DNA of 64,000 bases from an uncultured Rhizobium sp. (GTDB lineage: Bacteria; Pseudomonadota; Alphaproteobacteria; Rhizobiales; Rhizobiaceae), in assembly GCA_945952045.1 (NCBI GenBank), contig CAMFHE010000023.1, forward strand, positions 1 to 64,000, given 5' to 3'. The translations under genes were made by a program, and so were the position numbers. Under the pieces are notes generated by a model. It was not told the origin of the DNA. It searched no databases and saw nothing but the letters and a program-made list of their open reading frames with translations. Positions 1 through 8,346 of this stretch are shown in pieces. The number at the start of each line of letters is the position of its first letter. Position 1 is the stretch's first letter.

Positions 1-1322
1 TGCTGCTTGGTGCCGACATCGATGCCGCGCGTCGGCTCGTCGATGATGATGATCTGCGGCTCGGTTTCCATCACCTTGGCGAGCAGCAGTTTCTGCTGGT
101 TGCCGCCCGACATGCGGCCCGCAACGATGCTGGCGTCGCGCACGCGAATGTCGAAACGCCGCCGCGCCTTGGCGAGTGCCTGCGCTTCGCTGGAGGGGTT
201 GAGATAGCCGTGGCTGACATGCCGTTCCAGCGATTGCAGCGTCAGATTGGTCGTCATGTCGGAGCGCAGCAGCAGGCCCTTGCCCTTGCGATCCTTGGTC
301 ATATAGGCGACGCCGAGCCGATTTGCGGCGTGAACGTCGCCGGAGGGCGCATGTTCGCCATTGATGGTCACGTCGCCGGAGATGCGGGCGCGCAGGCCCG
401 CAATGGCTTCCATCAGTTCGGTGCGGCCAGAGCCGATCAGGCCGGAAAAGCCCATGACCTCGCCCTTGCGCAGCTCGAAGCTGGCGTCGCGGACATAGCC
501 CGTGGTCAGGCCGGAGACGGAGAGCACCACGGCCTCGTCGACATCCGGCTCCACCTTCTTCGGATAAAGGCTGGAAAGCTCGCGCCCGACCATCAACTGC
601 GCGATGGCTTCGCCGTCGAGGATGGCGGTCGGCGCGGTCTTGATCCACTGGCCGTCACGCAAAACGGTGACGCGGTCGGTGATTTCCATGACTTCGTCGA
701 GCTTGTGCGAAACGAACACGAAACTCGTGCCTTTTTCGCGCAGCCGGCGCACCTGCTCGAAAAGCACCCTGGTTTCCGAGCGCGACAGCACGGCGGTCGG
801 TTCGTCCATGAAAATGACACGGGCATCGCGGCTGATCGCCTTGGCGATCTCGACCATCTGCTTGTCGGCGACGGAGAGTGTGTTGATCGGCGCTTTCTCA
901 TCGACATTCGACCCCAGCATGTCGAGCACGCGACGCGTCTCGGCGCGCATGAACTTGCGGTCGAGCACGCCGAAATGGGTGACTTCGCGGCCGAGGAACA
1001 GGCTTTCGGTCACCGTCAGGTGATCGGCGAGATTGAATTCCTGGTGAATGATGACGATGCCGAGCGCTTCGGCGCCGCCATTCGGCGGCAGCACGACAGG
1101 CTTTCCGTCGAGCAGGATTTCACCCGAGGTCGGCTGTTCGAAACCGGAGAGAACCTTGACGAGGGTGGACTTGCCGGCGCCGTTTTCGCCCATCAGCGCG
1201 TGGACTTCACCGGCCCTGAGGTCGAAATCGACGCTGAACAGAACCTGCACGCCGTTGAACGACTTGCAGATGCGTCTGCCGGACAACACCACCGGCGCGG
1301 CGTCGACACTCTCGACCGTCAT
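1..1322 (-). CDS. Sugar ABC transporter ATP-binding protein, two ABC domains (3' end off window)
   Basis: This is the energising subunit of a ribose/xylose-type (RbsA/XylG/MglA) sugar importer at the inner face of the membrane. About 440 codons are visible from the ATG at 1322, which has GGAGG ten bases upstream; the C-terminus lies beyond base 1. Domain 1 carries Walker A GENGAGKST and Walker B VIFMDEPTAVL. Domain 2 has a degenerate Walker A (GLIGSGRTE), signature SGGNQQK and Walker B IIIIDEPTRG, as is usual for this two-domain family. It is transcribed away from the LacI gene at 1479 across a tandem operator, so that repressor probably controls it. Permease and binding-protein genes should lie to the left. 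The sugar cannot be told from this subunit. Confidence 0.93.
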   Translation of the reverse strand, partial: MTVESVDAAPVVLSGRRICKSFNGVQVLFSVDFDLRAGEVHALMGENGAGKSTLVKVLSGFEQPTSGEILLDGKPVVLPPNGGAEALGIVIIHQEFNLADHLTVTESLFLGREVTHFGVLDRKFMRAETRRVLDMLGSNVDEKAPINTLSVADKQMVEIAKAISRDARVIFMDEPTAVLSRSETRVLFEQVRRLREKGTSFVFVSHKLDEVMEITDRVTVLRDGQWIKTAPTAILDGEAIAQLMVGRELSSLYPKKVEPDVDEAVVLSVSGLTTGYVRDASFELRKGEVMGFSGLIGSGRTELMEAIAGLRARISGDVTINGEHAPSGDVHAANRLGVAYMTKDRKGKGLLLRSDMTTNLTLQSLERHVSHGYLNPSSEAQALAKARRRFDIRVRDASIVAGRMSGGNQQKLLLAKVMETEPQIIIIDEPTRGIDVGTKQ

Positions 1323-1363
1323 ATCCAGATTCCTCCCTGCGGCCTCCACCGCTTGGAACGAAG

Positions 1364-1400
1364 ATGTAAACCTTTACATGGGCGATGTAAAGGTTTACAT
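1364..1400. promoter_or_regulatory. Tandem LacI-type operator, two mirror-image 16-bp palindromes
   Basis: ATGTAAACCTTTACAT (1364-1379) and ATGTAAAGGTTTACAT (1385-1400) are separated by 5 bp. Each has perfect 7-bp arms around a CC or GG centre, and each is the exact reverse complement of the other. Centres are 21 bp apart, two helical turns. The pair sits in the divergent promoter region between the ABC ATPase and the lacI gene. Half sites of this kind are typical of LacI-family proteins; binding by the adjacent regulator is inferred. Confidence 0.85.
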
Positions 1401-1478
1401 TCGCTGCATACACAATTTGGTCGCACGGTCGCGTTGACGGATCGGCAAGTCTGTGTAGTTTCGCGGCGAAGATAGCCC

Positions 1479-2525
1479 ATGGCAGAGACCCCTGTGTCGA
1501 ATTCCACGCCCGCAACGATCGAAGACGTCGCCCGGATCGCCGAGGTTTCCATCGCGACCGTCTCGCGCGCGATCCATACGCCGGAGAAGGTGGCCAATTC
1601 GACGCGCCTGAAGGTCAACCAGGCGATCGCCATGACCGGCTACACGACCAATGCCATGGCGCGCAGCCTGCGGCTTGGCCGCTCCAATATGATCCTGGTG
1701 GTGGCCCCTGACATCGGCGACCCGAATTTCTCCAATATTCTCATCGGGCTGGAAAACGAGGCGCGCGCCCATGGTTATGGCGTGCTGATCGGCCATACCC
1801 AGAACGACGCCCAGCGCGGCCTCGAATATCTGAAATTCTTCAGTTCCAATCAGGCGGCAGGGCTGATCCTGTTCACGGGTATCCTGCCTTTCGGCCACCA
1901 GACGATGACGGCGCGCCTGCCGCCGAGCGTTGGCGTGTTCGAGCCGGTCTTCAATGGCGGCATTCCGTATGTCGGCGTCGACGATACCGAGGGCGCGCGT
2001 AAAGCCATCGACCTGCTGCTTGCCGAAGGCCATCGCAAGATCGCCTTCATCGGCGATTCCCGCACCCGGCTGGCCTATTCCCGCCGCCGGCAAGGCTATG
2101 AGGCCGGTCTGGATGCGGCGGGCGTGGCGCGCGAATTGCGTATCGTCATCGAAGGCGACGGCACCATCGAAAGCGGCCGTCACGCCGTTGAGCAACTCTT
2201 TATGCGCGACACGTTGCCGACCGCCTTCATGTGCGTCAACGACCAGACGGCGACCGGTGTAATGATCGGTCTCGGCGCGCGGGGCTACGATATTCCACGC
2301 GATTTTTCGGTGACCGGTTTCGACGATATTCCGCAGGCCGGCTTCATGTCGCCGTCGCTGACCACCATCCGCCAGCCGCGCACCGCCATCGGCAAGCAGG
2401 CCATGGCGCTGCTGCTCGAATTGTTGTCGGACGGGCAGCCGGCGGAGACTGAGATCCTGTTGCGCCCCGATCTGATCGTGCGCAATTCCGTCGGCCCGCC
2501 GCCGCGCAACCGCAACAAGTGGTGA
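1479..2525 (+). CDS. LacI family transcriptional regulator
   Basis: A 348-residue DNA-binding repressor. Residues about 13-60 form the LacI helix-turn-helix (TIEDVARIAEVSIATVSRAI) followed by the hinge helix; the rest is a periplasmic-binding-protein-like sensor fold (VVAPDIGDPNFS, GVDDTEGARKA, FMCVNDQTATG, TGFDDIPQAG). It is divergent from the sugar ABC ATPase at 1322, with a double palindromic operator about 80-115 bp upstream of its start, so autoregulation and control of that transporter are likely. It ends near a hairpin that separates it from the convergent xylA. The effector is unknown; a sugar carried by the neighbouring transporter is the natural guess. Confidence 0.93.
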   Translation: MAETPVSNSTPATIEDVARIAEVSIATVSRAIHTPEKVANSTRLKVNQAIAMTGYTTNAMARSLRLGRSNMILVVAPDIGDPNFSNILIGLENEARAHGYGVLIGHTQNDAQRGLEYLKFFSSNQAAGLILFTGILPFGHQTMTARLPPSVGVFEPVFNGGIPYVGVDDTEGARKAIDLLLAEGHRKIAFIGDSRTRLAYSRRRQGYEAGLDAAGVARELRIVIEGDGTIESGRHAVEQLFMRDTLPTAFMCVNDQTATGVMIGLGARGYDIPRDFSVTGFDDIPQAGFMSPSLTTIRQPRTAIGKQAMALLLELLSDGQPAETEILLRPDLIVRNSVGPPPRNRNKW

Positions 2526-2548
2526 CGCCGCTGTTTTATGGCGGCGTC
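2524..2548. terminator. Hairpin between lacI and xylA 3' ends
   Basis: GACGCCGC (2524-2531) pairs with GCGGCGTC (2541-2548) around a 9-base loop. The stem begins at the stop codon of the regulator and lies between convergent genes. There is no clear T run on either side, so factor-independent termination is only possible. Confidence 0.4.
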
Positions 2549-2556
2549 GGCCGGTA

Positions 2557-3867
2557 TCAGACGTAACGGTTGACGACGTTCTCCAGCAATTCCTGGCGGC
2601 CCGAGCGGGGCTCGGGATTGATGTTGTCGCGCTCGACGGTAGCGGCAATGTCGTCCAGCTTGTATTCGCCGCGCAGCATCTTTTGTGCTTCCGGAGAGTC
2701 CCAGCCGGCATAACGTGCCTCCAGCGGTTTCGACAATGCGCCGTCTTCCATCATGCGGGCGGCGGCTTTCAGGCCGCGCGCGCAGCAGTCCATGCCGCCG
2801 ATATGGCCGATCAGCAGGTCGTCAGGTTCCAGCGACTGGCGGCGCAGCTTGGAGTCGAAATTCGTGCCGCCGGTAGTGAAGCCGCCGGCAAGTAGCACCT
2901 GGTAATAGGCCAGCGCCATTTCCGGCACATTGTTGGGGAACTGATCGGTATCCCAGCCGGATTGGTAGTCGTTGCGGTTCATGTCGATGGAGCCGAAGAC
3001 GCCGAGCGCATTGGCGAGCGCCAGTTCATGCTCAAACGTATGGCCGGCAAGGATAGCGTGGCCCTGCTCGATATTGAGCTTCACCTCGTTTTCCAGCCCA
3101 TGATTTTTCAGGAAGGCGTAAACGGTGGCGACGTCGTAGTCGTACTGGTGCTTGGTCGGTTCCTGCGGCTTCGGCTCGATCAGGATCGTGCCCTTGTAGC
3201 CGATGCGGTGCTTGTATTCGACCACCAGATTGAGGAAGCGGCCCATCTGGTCGAGTTCGCGCTTGAGATCGGTGTTGAGCAGCGTTTCATAGCCCTCGCG
3301 CCCGCCCCACAGCACATAATTCTCCCCGCCGAGCTTTTGAGTGGCGTCGAGGCAGGTTTTGACGGTCGCGGCCGAATAGGCAAAGACATCCGGGTCGGGA
3401 TTGGTGGCGGCGCCCGACATGAAACGGCGATGCGAGAACAGGTTCGCCGTGCCCCAAAGAAGTTTCATGCCGGTCGCGGCCTGCTTTTCGGCGAAGTAGT
3501 CGACGATTTCGTTCAGGTTGCGGGTGCTTTCGGCAAAGCTGTTGCCCTCGGGGCGAACGTCGGCATCGTGGAAGCAATAATAGGGCGCGCCGAGCAGCGA
3601 GAAGAATTCGAAGGCGACATCGGCCTTCAGTTTCGCCGCCTGCATGCCGTCCTGGAACCAGGGGCGCAAAAAGGTCTGGCCACCGAAGGGATCGCCGCCC
3701 GGCCAGGTGAAGGTGTGCCAATAGGCAACGGCGAAGCGCAGATGGTCTTCCATGCGTTTGCCGAGCACGATTTCGTCGGCTTGGTAATGGCGGAAGGCGA
3801 GGGGATTGTCGCTTTCCGGGCCTTCATATTTGATCTTGGCGATATCGCCGAAAAAGCCTGTGCTCAT
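2557..3867 (-). CDS. xylA: Xylose isomerase
   Basis: Interconverts D-xylose and D-xylulose in the cytoplasm, the first step of the isomerase route. The 436-residue length is typical of the long (class II) enzymes. The conserved opening [16 protein letters not shown] segment (here [13 protein letters not shown]), the catalytic HDAD motif in [12 protein letters not shown], the metal-ligand region [18 protein letters not shown] and the HTFEHELA and [17 protein letters not shown] segments are all present. GGAGG lies seven bases before the ATG. It follows xylB on the same strand but is separated by 139 bp that hold a hairpin and a GTACGTA operator, so it probably has its own regulated promoter in addition to any read-through. 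Confidence 0.98.
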   Translation of the reverse strand: MSTGFFGDIAKIKYEGPESDNPLAFRHYQADEIVLGKRMEDHLRFAVAYWHTFTWPGGDPFGGQTFLRPWFQDGMQAAKLKADVAFEFFSLLGAPYYCFHDADVRPEGNSFAESTRNLNEIVDYFAEKQAATGMKLLWGTANLFSHRRFMSGAATNPDPDVFAYSAATVKTCLDATQKLGGENYVLWGGREGYETLLNTDLKRELDQMGRFLNLVVEYKHRIGYKGTILIEPKPQEPTKHQYDYDVATVYAFLKNHGLENEVKLNIEQGHAILAGHTFEHELALANALGVFGSIDMNRNDYQSGWDTDQFPNNVPEMALAYYQVLLAGGFTTGGTNFDSKLRRQSLEPDDLLIGHIGGMDCCARGLKAAARMMEDGALSKPLEARYAGWDSPEAQKMLRGEYKLDDIAATVERDNINPEPRSGRQELLENVVNRYV

Positions 3868-3913
3868 GGGAATGTCCTCCTGTCTGGATTGATGTCGGCA
3901 CCCTTTCAGAATT

Positions 3914-3929
3914 TGCCGTACGTACCTCA
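3914..3929. promoter_or_regulatory. Candidate xylose-regulon operator upstream of xylA
   Basis: TGCCGTACGTACCTCA, a 16-bp imperfect palindrome centred on CG with perfect GTAC/GTAC core (6 of 8 arm positions match). The same GTACGTANNTCA string occurs at 6551-6562 and 7562-7573, in front of the lacI-xylB operon and of the sugar ABC operon. A central CG dyad is usual for LacI-family operators, so the regulator at 5490-6512 is the best candidate; the GntR protein at 6658 is the alternative. Confidence 0.7.
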
Positions 3930-3964
3930 GAAACGGCCGTCGGAGTATTCATCTTGGATGCAGG

Positions 3965-3988
3965 CTCTCCCCGGTCAAACGGGGAGAG
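3965..3988 (-). terminator. Hairpin between xylB and xylA
   Basis: CTCTCCCCG (3965-3973) and CGGGGAGAG (3980-3988) form a 9-bp perfect stem with a 6-base loop, 18 bp beyond the xylB stop. No T run follows on the minus strand, so it may be an mRNA-stabilising or attenuating hairpin rather than a full terminator. Confidence 0.5.
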
Positions 3989-4006
3989 TGTGGTTGGATG
4001 GTTGTT

Positions 4007-5461
4007 TCAGTGCGCCAGCGCCTTCAGCGCCGGGTATAGCGCGCGATAGCGCCGATAGGCGTCCTCATATGAGGCCGTGAGGGCGGTTACCGGCTGGATC
4101 GTCTCGGCGGTGGCCGGCGCGGTGCAGACGGAAACCGGGTCGGCGCCGGTTGCGGCGATCAGGCCGAGGCGGGCGGCGCCGAAGGCGGCCCCGAAATCGC
4201 CGTCGGCGGGGATATCGACGGGAATGCCGAGCGCCGTTGCGATCGATGCCAGCCAGTAACGCGAGCGCGAGCCGCCGCCGATGGCGGTGACGCGTTCGAT
4301 GACGGTGCCGGCGGAGCGCAGGGCTTCGAGGCTGTCGCGGATGGCGAAGCTGACGCCTTCAAGCACGGCTTGCGTCAGCGCCGGGCGGTCGCTGGTATGG
4401 GCAAGGCCGGTGAAGGCGCCGCGAATGCCGGCGTCGTTGTGCGGCGTGCGCTCGCCGGAGAGATAGGGCAGGAAGGTGACGCCGCTTGGGGCATTCAGCG
4501 TGTCGCCGAGTTCCGCCGTCAGCTCTGCCGCCGAGCGTCCGGTGACGTGGCTATGCCAGTTGAGCGCGTCCGTTGCCGAAAGAATAACGCCCATCTGGTG
4601 CCAGGTATCGGGCAGGGCATGGCAGAAGGCATGCACGGCGCTTTCCGGCTTCGGCAGATAGGCGGCATTGGCGGCAAACAGCACGCCGGAGGTGCCGAGC
4701 GATACGAAGGCGGAGCCTGCAGAGACGGTGCCCATGCCGCAGGCGGAGGCCGCGTTGTCGCCGGCGCCGCCTGCAACGGTCACCGTGCCCGACATGCCCC
4801 AGGCTGCCGCGAGCTCGCGGCGGAGTTCGCCGCCGGGCTCGGTGCCCTCGACCAGGGACGGCATCTGTTCGCCGCGCATGCCGGTGGCGTCGAGAAGGGC
4901 GGTGGACCAGGCGCGCTTGCCGGTGTCGAGCCACGAGGTCCCGGCCGAATCCGACATTTCCGAGATATGCTCACCGGTCAGCCACAACCGCAGATAATCC
5001 TTGGGCAGCAAGACCTTGGCGACTTTCGCAAAAATTTCCGGCTCGTTTTTCGCCACCCAGACCAGTTTTGGCGCGGTGAAGCCGGGGAAGACGATATTGC
5101 CGGTGATCGCCCGGAATCGCGGATCTGCGTCGAGGGCGGCGGCCTCCGCAAAACTGCGGGTGTCGTTCCAGAGAATGCAGGGGCGCAAGACGTCGTTCGA
5201 TGCATCGATCAGCGTCGCACCGTGCATCTGCCCGGAAAGGCCGATGCCGCTGACAGCGGAAAGCTCCGCCGGGTGGGCGGCTTTGAGGCCGGCGATGGCC
5301 TCTTCGCAGGCGCGGATCCAGTCTGCCGGGTTCTGCTCGGACCAGCCGTCATGCGGACGCGAAACGTCGAGGTCTCCATGGGCGGAGCCGATGATGCGCT
5401 GCTCGCCATCGATCAGCAGGGCCTTGACGCCCGAAGTTCCCAAATCAAGCCCAAGATACAT
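4007..5461 (-). CDS. xylB: Xylulokinase
   Basis: ATP-dependent phosphorylation of D-xylulose to xylulose 5-phosphate, which enters the pentose phosphate pathway. A FGGY-family kinase of 484 residues with the N-terminal phosphate loop YLGLDLGTSGVKALL, the substrate segment GIGLSGQMHGATL, catalytic-region CILWNDTRS, and the C-terminal nucleotide motif TAIGGGSRSRYW. Two in-frame ATGs lie close together: GGAGG is one base before the ATG at 5467 but seven bases before the ATG at 5461, so 5461 is chosen. It lies 28 bp behind the LacI gene on the same strand, likely one transcript. Confidence 0.97.
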   Translation of the reverse strand: MYLGLDLGTSGVKALLIDGEQRIIGSAHGDLDVSRPHDGWSEQNPADWIRACEEAIAGLKAAHPAELSAVSGIGLSGQMHGATLIDASNDVLRPCILWNDTRSFAEAAALDADPRFRAITGNIVFPGFTAPKLVWVAKNEPEIFAKVAKVLLPKDYLRLWLTGEHISEMSDSAGTSWLDTGKRAWSTALLDATGMRGEQMPSLVEGTEPGGELRRELAAAWGMSGTVTVAGGAGDNAASACGMGTVSAGSAFVSLGTSGVLFAANAAYLPKPESAVHAFCHALPDTWHQMGVILSATDALNWHSHVTGRSAAELTAELGDTLNAPSGVTFLPYLSGERTPHNDAGIRGAFTGLAHTSDRPALTQAVLEGVSFAIRDSLEALRSAGTVIERVTAIGGGSRSRYWLASIATALGIPVDIPADGDFGAAFGAARLGLIAATGADPVSVCTAPATAETIQPVTALTASYEDAYRRYRALYPALKALAH

Positions 5462-5489
5462 GCTCATGCCTCCTTGGCCGCGTTGCGTG

Positions 5490-6512
5490 TCACGGCAGAT
5501 TGTCTTTCAGAAAAATGTCGATGCGAATGCGTTCCTGCGCGGCGATGACCGGAACGCCATCCGCCTTTGCCTTCAGCACGCGGATGGCGCTGCGGATTTC
5601 ATGGCCGGCATCCTGGTTGAGCACGGCATCGATGAGGCCGTCGCTCAATGCCGCGCGGGTAAAGGCGGTCAATTCATGGGCGATGACGGTCGGCTTCGCC
5701 TCCGGCCGCGCCTTCAGCGCTGCGATCAGCCCGCGATTGCCGGCGCCGAGACTATAGATTCCGAGAAGGTCGGAATGCTCTTCCATCAGACGGGAAACGG
5801 CGGCGCGGGCGACCTCCGGCTCGTCGCGACCCTCGCGCACCGGCAGGATCGTCAGTGCGGGATGATCGGCGGCAATGACGGCGGTGAAACCTTCGAGGCG
5901 TTCGCGATGGTCGCGCACCAGCATGGAGCCGGCGAGCACGCCGACCTGCCCCTTTCGCCCATGCAGGAATCGTCCCAGAAGTCCGCCGGCAGTGCGCCCG
6001 GCCGCGATATTATCGACACCCGCATAATGGGCGCGGCGGGAGCCCGGCAGATCGGAAACCAATGTTATCACGGGAATGCCTTCGGCGCAGATGGCATCGA
6101 TCGCCTCGCGCACGCCGTCGTCCTCGACCGCGACCAGCGCGATGCCGGCGGGCTGTTCGGCCTGTGCCTGCCGCAATGCCGCTACCAGCGAGGCGGGATC
6201 GAAAGCAGGAACTTCGACGATCCTTATATCGGTTCGTTCTGTCGGACTGCGGGCAATGGCATGGCGCACCTCGTCATGCAGGCCATGCATGAAAGAGTTG
6301 TCGCTGGAAGGCAGGATGAAGACCAAAGGATAGACGCGCCCCTTGGCGAGATTGGCTGCGGCCAGGTCGCGAACATATCCCAAGCTCTCGATGGCAGCCT
6401 CGACACGCGCCCGCGTCGCCGCCCGGACACCCGGTCGGCGATTCAACACCCGGTCGACGGTGGCGAGGCTGACGCCCGCTTGGTCGGCGATGTCGTGAAC
6501 GGTCGGCCGCAT
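5490..6512 (-). CDS. LacI family transcriptional regulator (xylose regulon candidate)
   Basis: A 340-residue regulator: N-terminal helix-turn-helix (VHDIADQAGVSLATVDRVL) and hinge, then a sugar-binding-protein-like domain (FILPSSDNSFM, VAVEDDG, GVDNIAAGRTAGGLL, VIAHELTAFTR). The recognition helix reads ATVDRVLN rather than the more common ATVSRALN, a variant seen in the subgroup whose sensor domain resembles ribose-binding proteins. It is the first gene before xylB and has a GTACGTA palindrome 35-50 bp upstream of its start, which fits autoregulation plus control of xylB, xylA and the ABC operon. Ligand assignment to xylose or a related sugar is inferred from position only. Confidence 0.92.
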   Translation of the reverse strand: MRPTVHDIADQAGVSLATVDRVLNRRPGVRAATRARVEAAIESLGYVRDLAAANLAKGRVYPLVFILPSSDNSFMHGLHDEVRHAIARSPTERTDIRIVEVPAFDPASLVAALRQAQAEQPAGIALVAVEDDGVREAIDAICAEGIPVITLVSDLPGSRRAHYAGVDNIAAGRTAGGLLGRFLHGRKGQVGVLAGSMLVRDHRERLEGFTAVIAADHPALTILPVREGRDEPEVARAAVSRLMEEHSDLLGIYSLGAGNRGLIAALKARPEAKPTVIAHELTAFTRAALSDGLIDAVLNQDAGHEIRSAIRVLKAKADGVPVIAAQERIRIDIFLKDNLP

Positions 6513-6546
6513 GTTTTCTCCCTTGCCGGGGATCTAGCGGAAATTT

Positions 6547-6562
6547 TGATGTACGTAAATCA
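6547..6562. promoter_or_regulatory. Candidate xylose-regulon operator, lacI/gntR divergent region
   Basis: TGATGTACGTAAATCA: 7 of 8 arm positions pair around a central CG. It lies between the divergent LacI (start 6512) and GntR (start 6658) genes and shares GTACGTANNTCA with the sites before xylA and before the sugar ABC operon. It is the most symmetrical of the three copies. Confidence 0.7.
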
Positions 6563-6657
6563 GATTTTTGCTATGATCCGCTGCGTCGGCAATGCCGGCG
6601 ACGAGCATCGCATGAATTCGAAAAATCATATTGTATTATTTTTCGAGGAGTGATTTC

Positions 6658-7431
6658 ATGCCTCAACGTTTGGGAGGCAGGTCGATGCGAATACACGCGG
6701 GGCGAAGCGCCGGCGTCGCCGCCCTCGTACGCCGTGTGCCGGTTCGCGGCTTGCGCGATCAAATATTGCATGAACTTGGCATGGACATTGTGTCGGGGCG
6801 CTATCCGGAACAATCGGCCTTGCCGTTGGAGACCGACATACCGGCGCGATTTGGCGCCTCGCGAACCGTGATCCGCGAGGCGGTCAATGCGCTGGCGGCG
6901 AAGGGAATGGTGGAGGCGCGGGCGCGTACCGGCACCCGGGTGCTCCCACGCGAGAATTGGACATTGTTCGATGCGGACGTGCTGGCCTGGCATTTTGCCG
7001 TTGGTCCGGATGTCGATTTCCTGCGAAGTCTGGCGGAAATCCGCATCTGCGTCGAGCTTGAGGCGTCTGCGCTGGCTGCCGGACGCCGGACCGACCGACA
7101 GTTGCGCCTGATGGAAGAGGCGCTTGCAAAAATGGATGAGGCGGCGACGACCGAACTTTTCGCCGCCGCCGATCTCGAATTCCATAGCGTGATTGCCGAT
7201 GCATCGGCCAATCCGTTCATGGCATCGATCAATGCCCTGGTGCGTGTCGCCCTCGCAGCGGCGTTCACCATGAGTTCGCCGGTGGAGGATCCCGCATCCA
7301 AGCGGGTCACTGTCGATCGGCATCGCCGGATCGCGAAAGCGATCCGCGATGGCAATGCGCAGGCCGCGCGCGAAGCAATGCATGCGGTCATCTGGGAAGG
7401 TTTTGCGCGGGCAGAGGCCCGGGCCAGATAA
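6658..7431 (+). CDS. GntR family regulator, FadR/FCD type
   Basis: A 257-residue repressor-type protein with an N-terminal winged helix (residues about 25-95; ETDIPARFGASRTVIREAVNAL) and a C-terminal FCD ligand domain with the metal-binding pattern D...H (AADLEFHSVIADAS) and later histidines (VDRHRRI, AMHAVIW). An upstream TTG could extend it by nine residues, but GAGGAG eight bases before the ATG at 6658 fixes the start. Proteins of this branch usually sense sugar acids or related carboxylates. It lies between the lacI-xylB operon and the ABC operon and may add a second signal to that regulon. Confidence 0.9.
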   Translation: MPQRLGGRSMRIHAGRSAGVAALVRRVPVRGLRDQILHELGMDIVSGRYPEQSALPLETDIPARFGASRTVIREAVNALAAKGMVEARARTGTRVLPRENWTLFDADVLAWHFAVGPDVDFLRSLAEIRICVELEASALAAGRRTDRQLRLMEEALAKMDEAATTELFAAADLEFHSVIADASANPFMASINALVRVALAAAFTMSSPVEDPASKRVTVDRHRRIAKAIRDGNAQAAREAMHAVIWEGFARAEARAR

Positions 7432-7557
7432 AGCATCAGGCGTGTGCATGAGCGTGCCTCGGCCACTGAGCCGGCGACACGGCAAACGATCCGGTCAGGC
7501 CGGATAACAGCATGAGAAAGGCAGGCGAAGAACGGGCGGCATAGCGCAGGCCGGTTT

Positions 7558-7573
7558 CCGGGTACGTACCTCA
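7558..7573. promoter_or_regulatory. Candidate xylose-regulon operator upstream of sugar ABC operon
   Basis: CCGGGTACGTACCTCA contains the perfect 10-bp palindrome GGTACGTACC (7561-7570) and the shared right half GTACCTCA also found before xylA. It ends 32 bp before the TTG start of the ABC ATPase, a position that would overlap the promoter or the 5' leader. Confidence 0.68.
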
Positions 7574-7605
7574 AAAAATGCGTGAACGACAATTGGGAGG
7601 AAAGA

Positions 7606-8346
7606 TTGGCGTTACTCGAACTCAACAACGTGACCCGGGATTTCGGCGCGATCCGCGCGCTCGACCGCGTCAGCTTCACGGTCGAGCCCGGCGAGATCGT
7701 CGGCCTGATGGGCGATAACGGCGCCGGCAAGTCGACGCTGGTCAAGATCATCTCAGGGATATATCAGCCGACGGAGGGCGAGCTGCGCTTTGCCGGCGAG
7801 ACGGCGCATATCCATTCACCGGGCGAGGCGCGTCGGCTCGGCATCGAGACCGTCTATCAGGATCTCGCGCTGGCCGACAATCTCTCGGCCGCCGCCAATA
7901 TCTTTCTCGGCCGCGAGCTGAAATTCAAGGTCGGGCCGTTCCGTTTCCTGCGCCACAACGCCATGCGGGCGCGGGCGGTGGAACTGTTCCAGGAGCTGAA
8001 ATCGGAAACCCGCGCCGACGATCTGGTGCGGCAGATGTCGGGTGGCCAGCGCCAGGCGGTGGCGATCGCCCGCACGCGCCTTTCCGATGCCAGGCTGATC
8101 CTAATGGACGAGCCGACGGCAGCGATCTCCGTGCGCCAGGTGGCGGAGGTGCTGAACCTCATCCATCGCCTGCGCGATTCCGGCATCGCCGTGATCCTGA
8201 TTTCCCACCGCATGCCGGATGTGTTTGCGGTCTGCGAGCGGGTGGTGGTCATGCGGCGCGGCACCAAGGTCGCCGACAAGCGCATCGCCGCGACCTCGCC
8301 TGAAGAAGTCACCGCCCTGATCACCGGCGCGCTGGAGGCAGCATGA
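7606..8346 (+). CDS. Sugar ABC transporter ATP-binding protein, single ABC domain (FrcA-like)
   Basis: ATPase of a ribose-family importer that has only one ABC domain, as in the rhizobial FrcBCA system. Walker A GDNGAGKST, Q-loop VYQDLALADN, signature MSGGQRQAVAIART, Walker B RLILMDEPTAA, switch His in ISHRM. A GTG at 7582 could extend the protein, but GGGAGG five bases before the TTG at 7606 makes the latter the likely start (246 residues). The permease start overlaps the stop codon. Context with xylA/xylB and the shared operator suggests pentose transport, although the FrcA family also moves fructose, mannose and ribose. Confidence 0.93.
   Translation: MALLELNNVTRDFGAIRALDRVSFTVEPGEIVGLMGDNGAGKSTLVKIISGIYQPTEGELRFAGETAHIHSPGEARRLGIETVYQDLALADNLSAAANIFLGRELKFKVGPFRFLRHNAMRARAVELFQELKSETRADDLVRQMSGGQRQAVAIARTRLSDARLILMDEPTAAISVRQVAEVLNLIHRLRDSGIAVILISHRMPDVFAVCERVVVMRRGTKVADKRIAATSPEEVTALITGALEAA

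Noticed and set aside
210..1475. 421-codon plus-strand frame at the left end
   Set aside because: It runs opposite the ABC ATPase, whose Walker and signature motifs are intact on the minus strand; the plus-strand translation has no recognisable domain.
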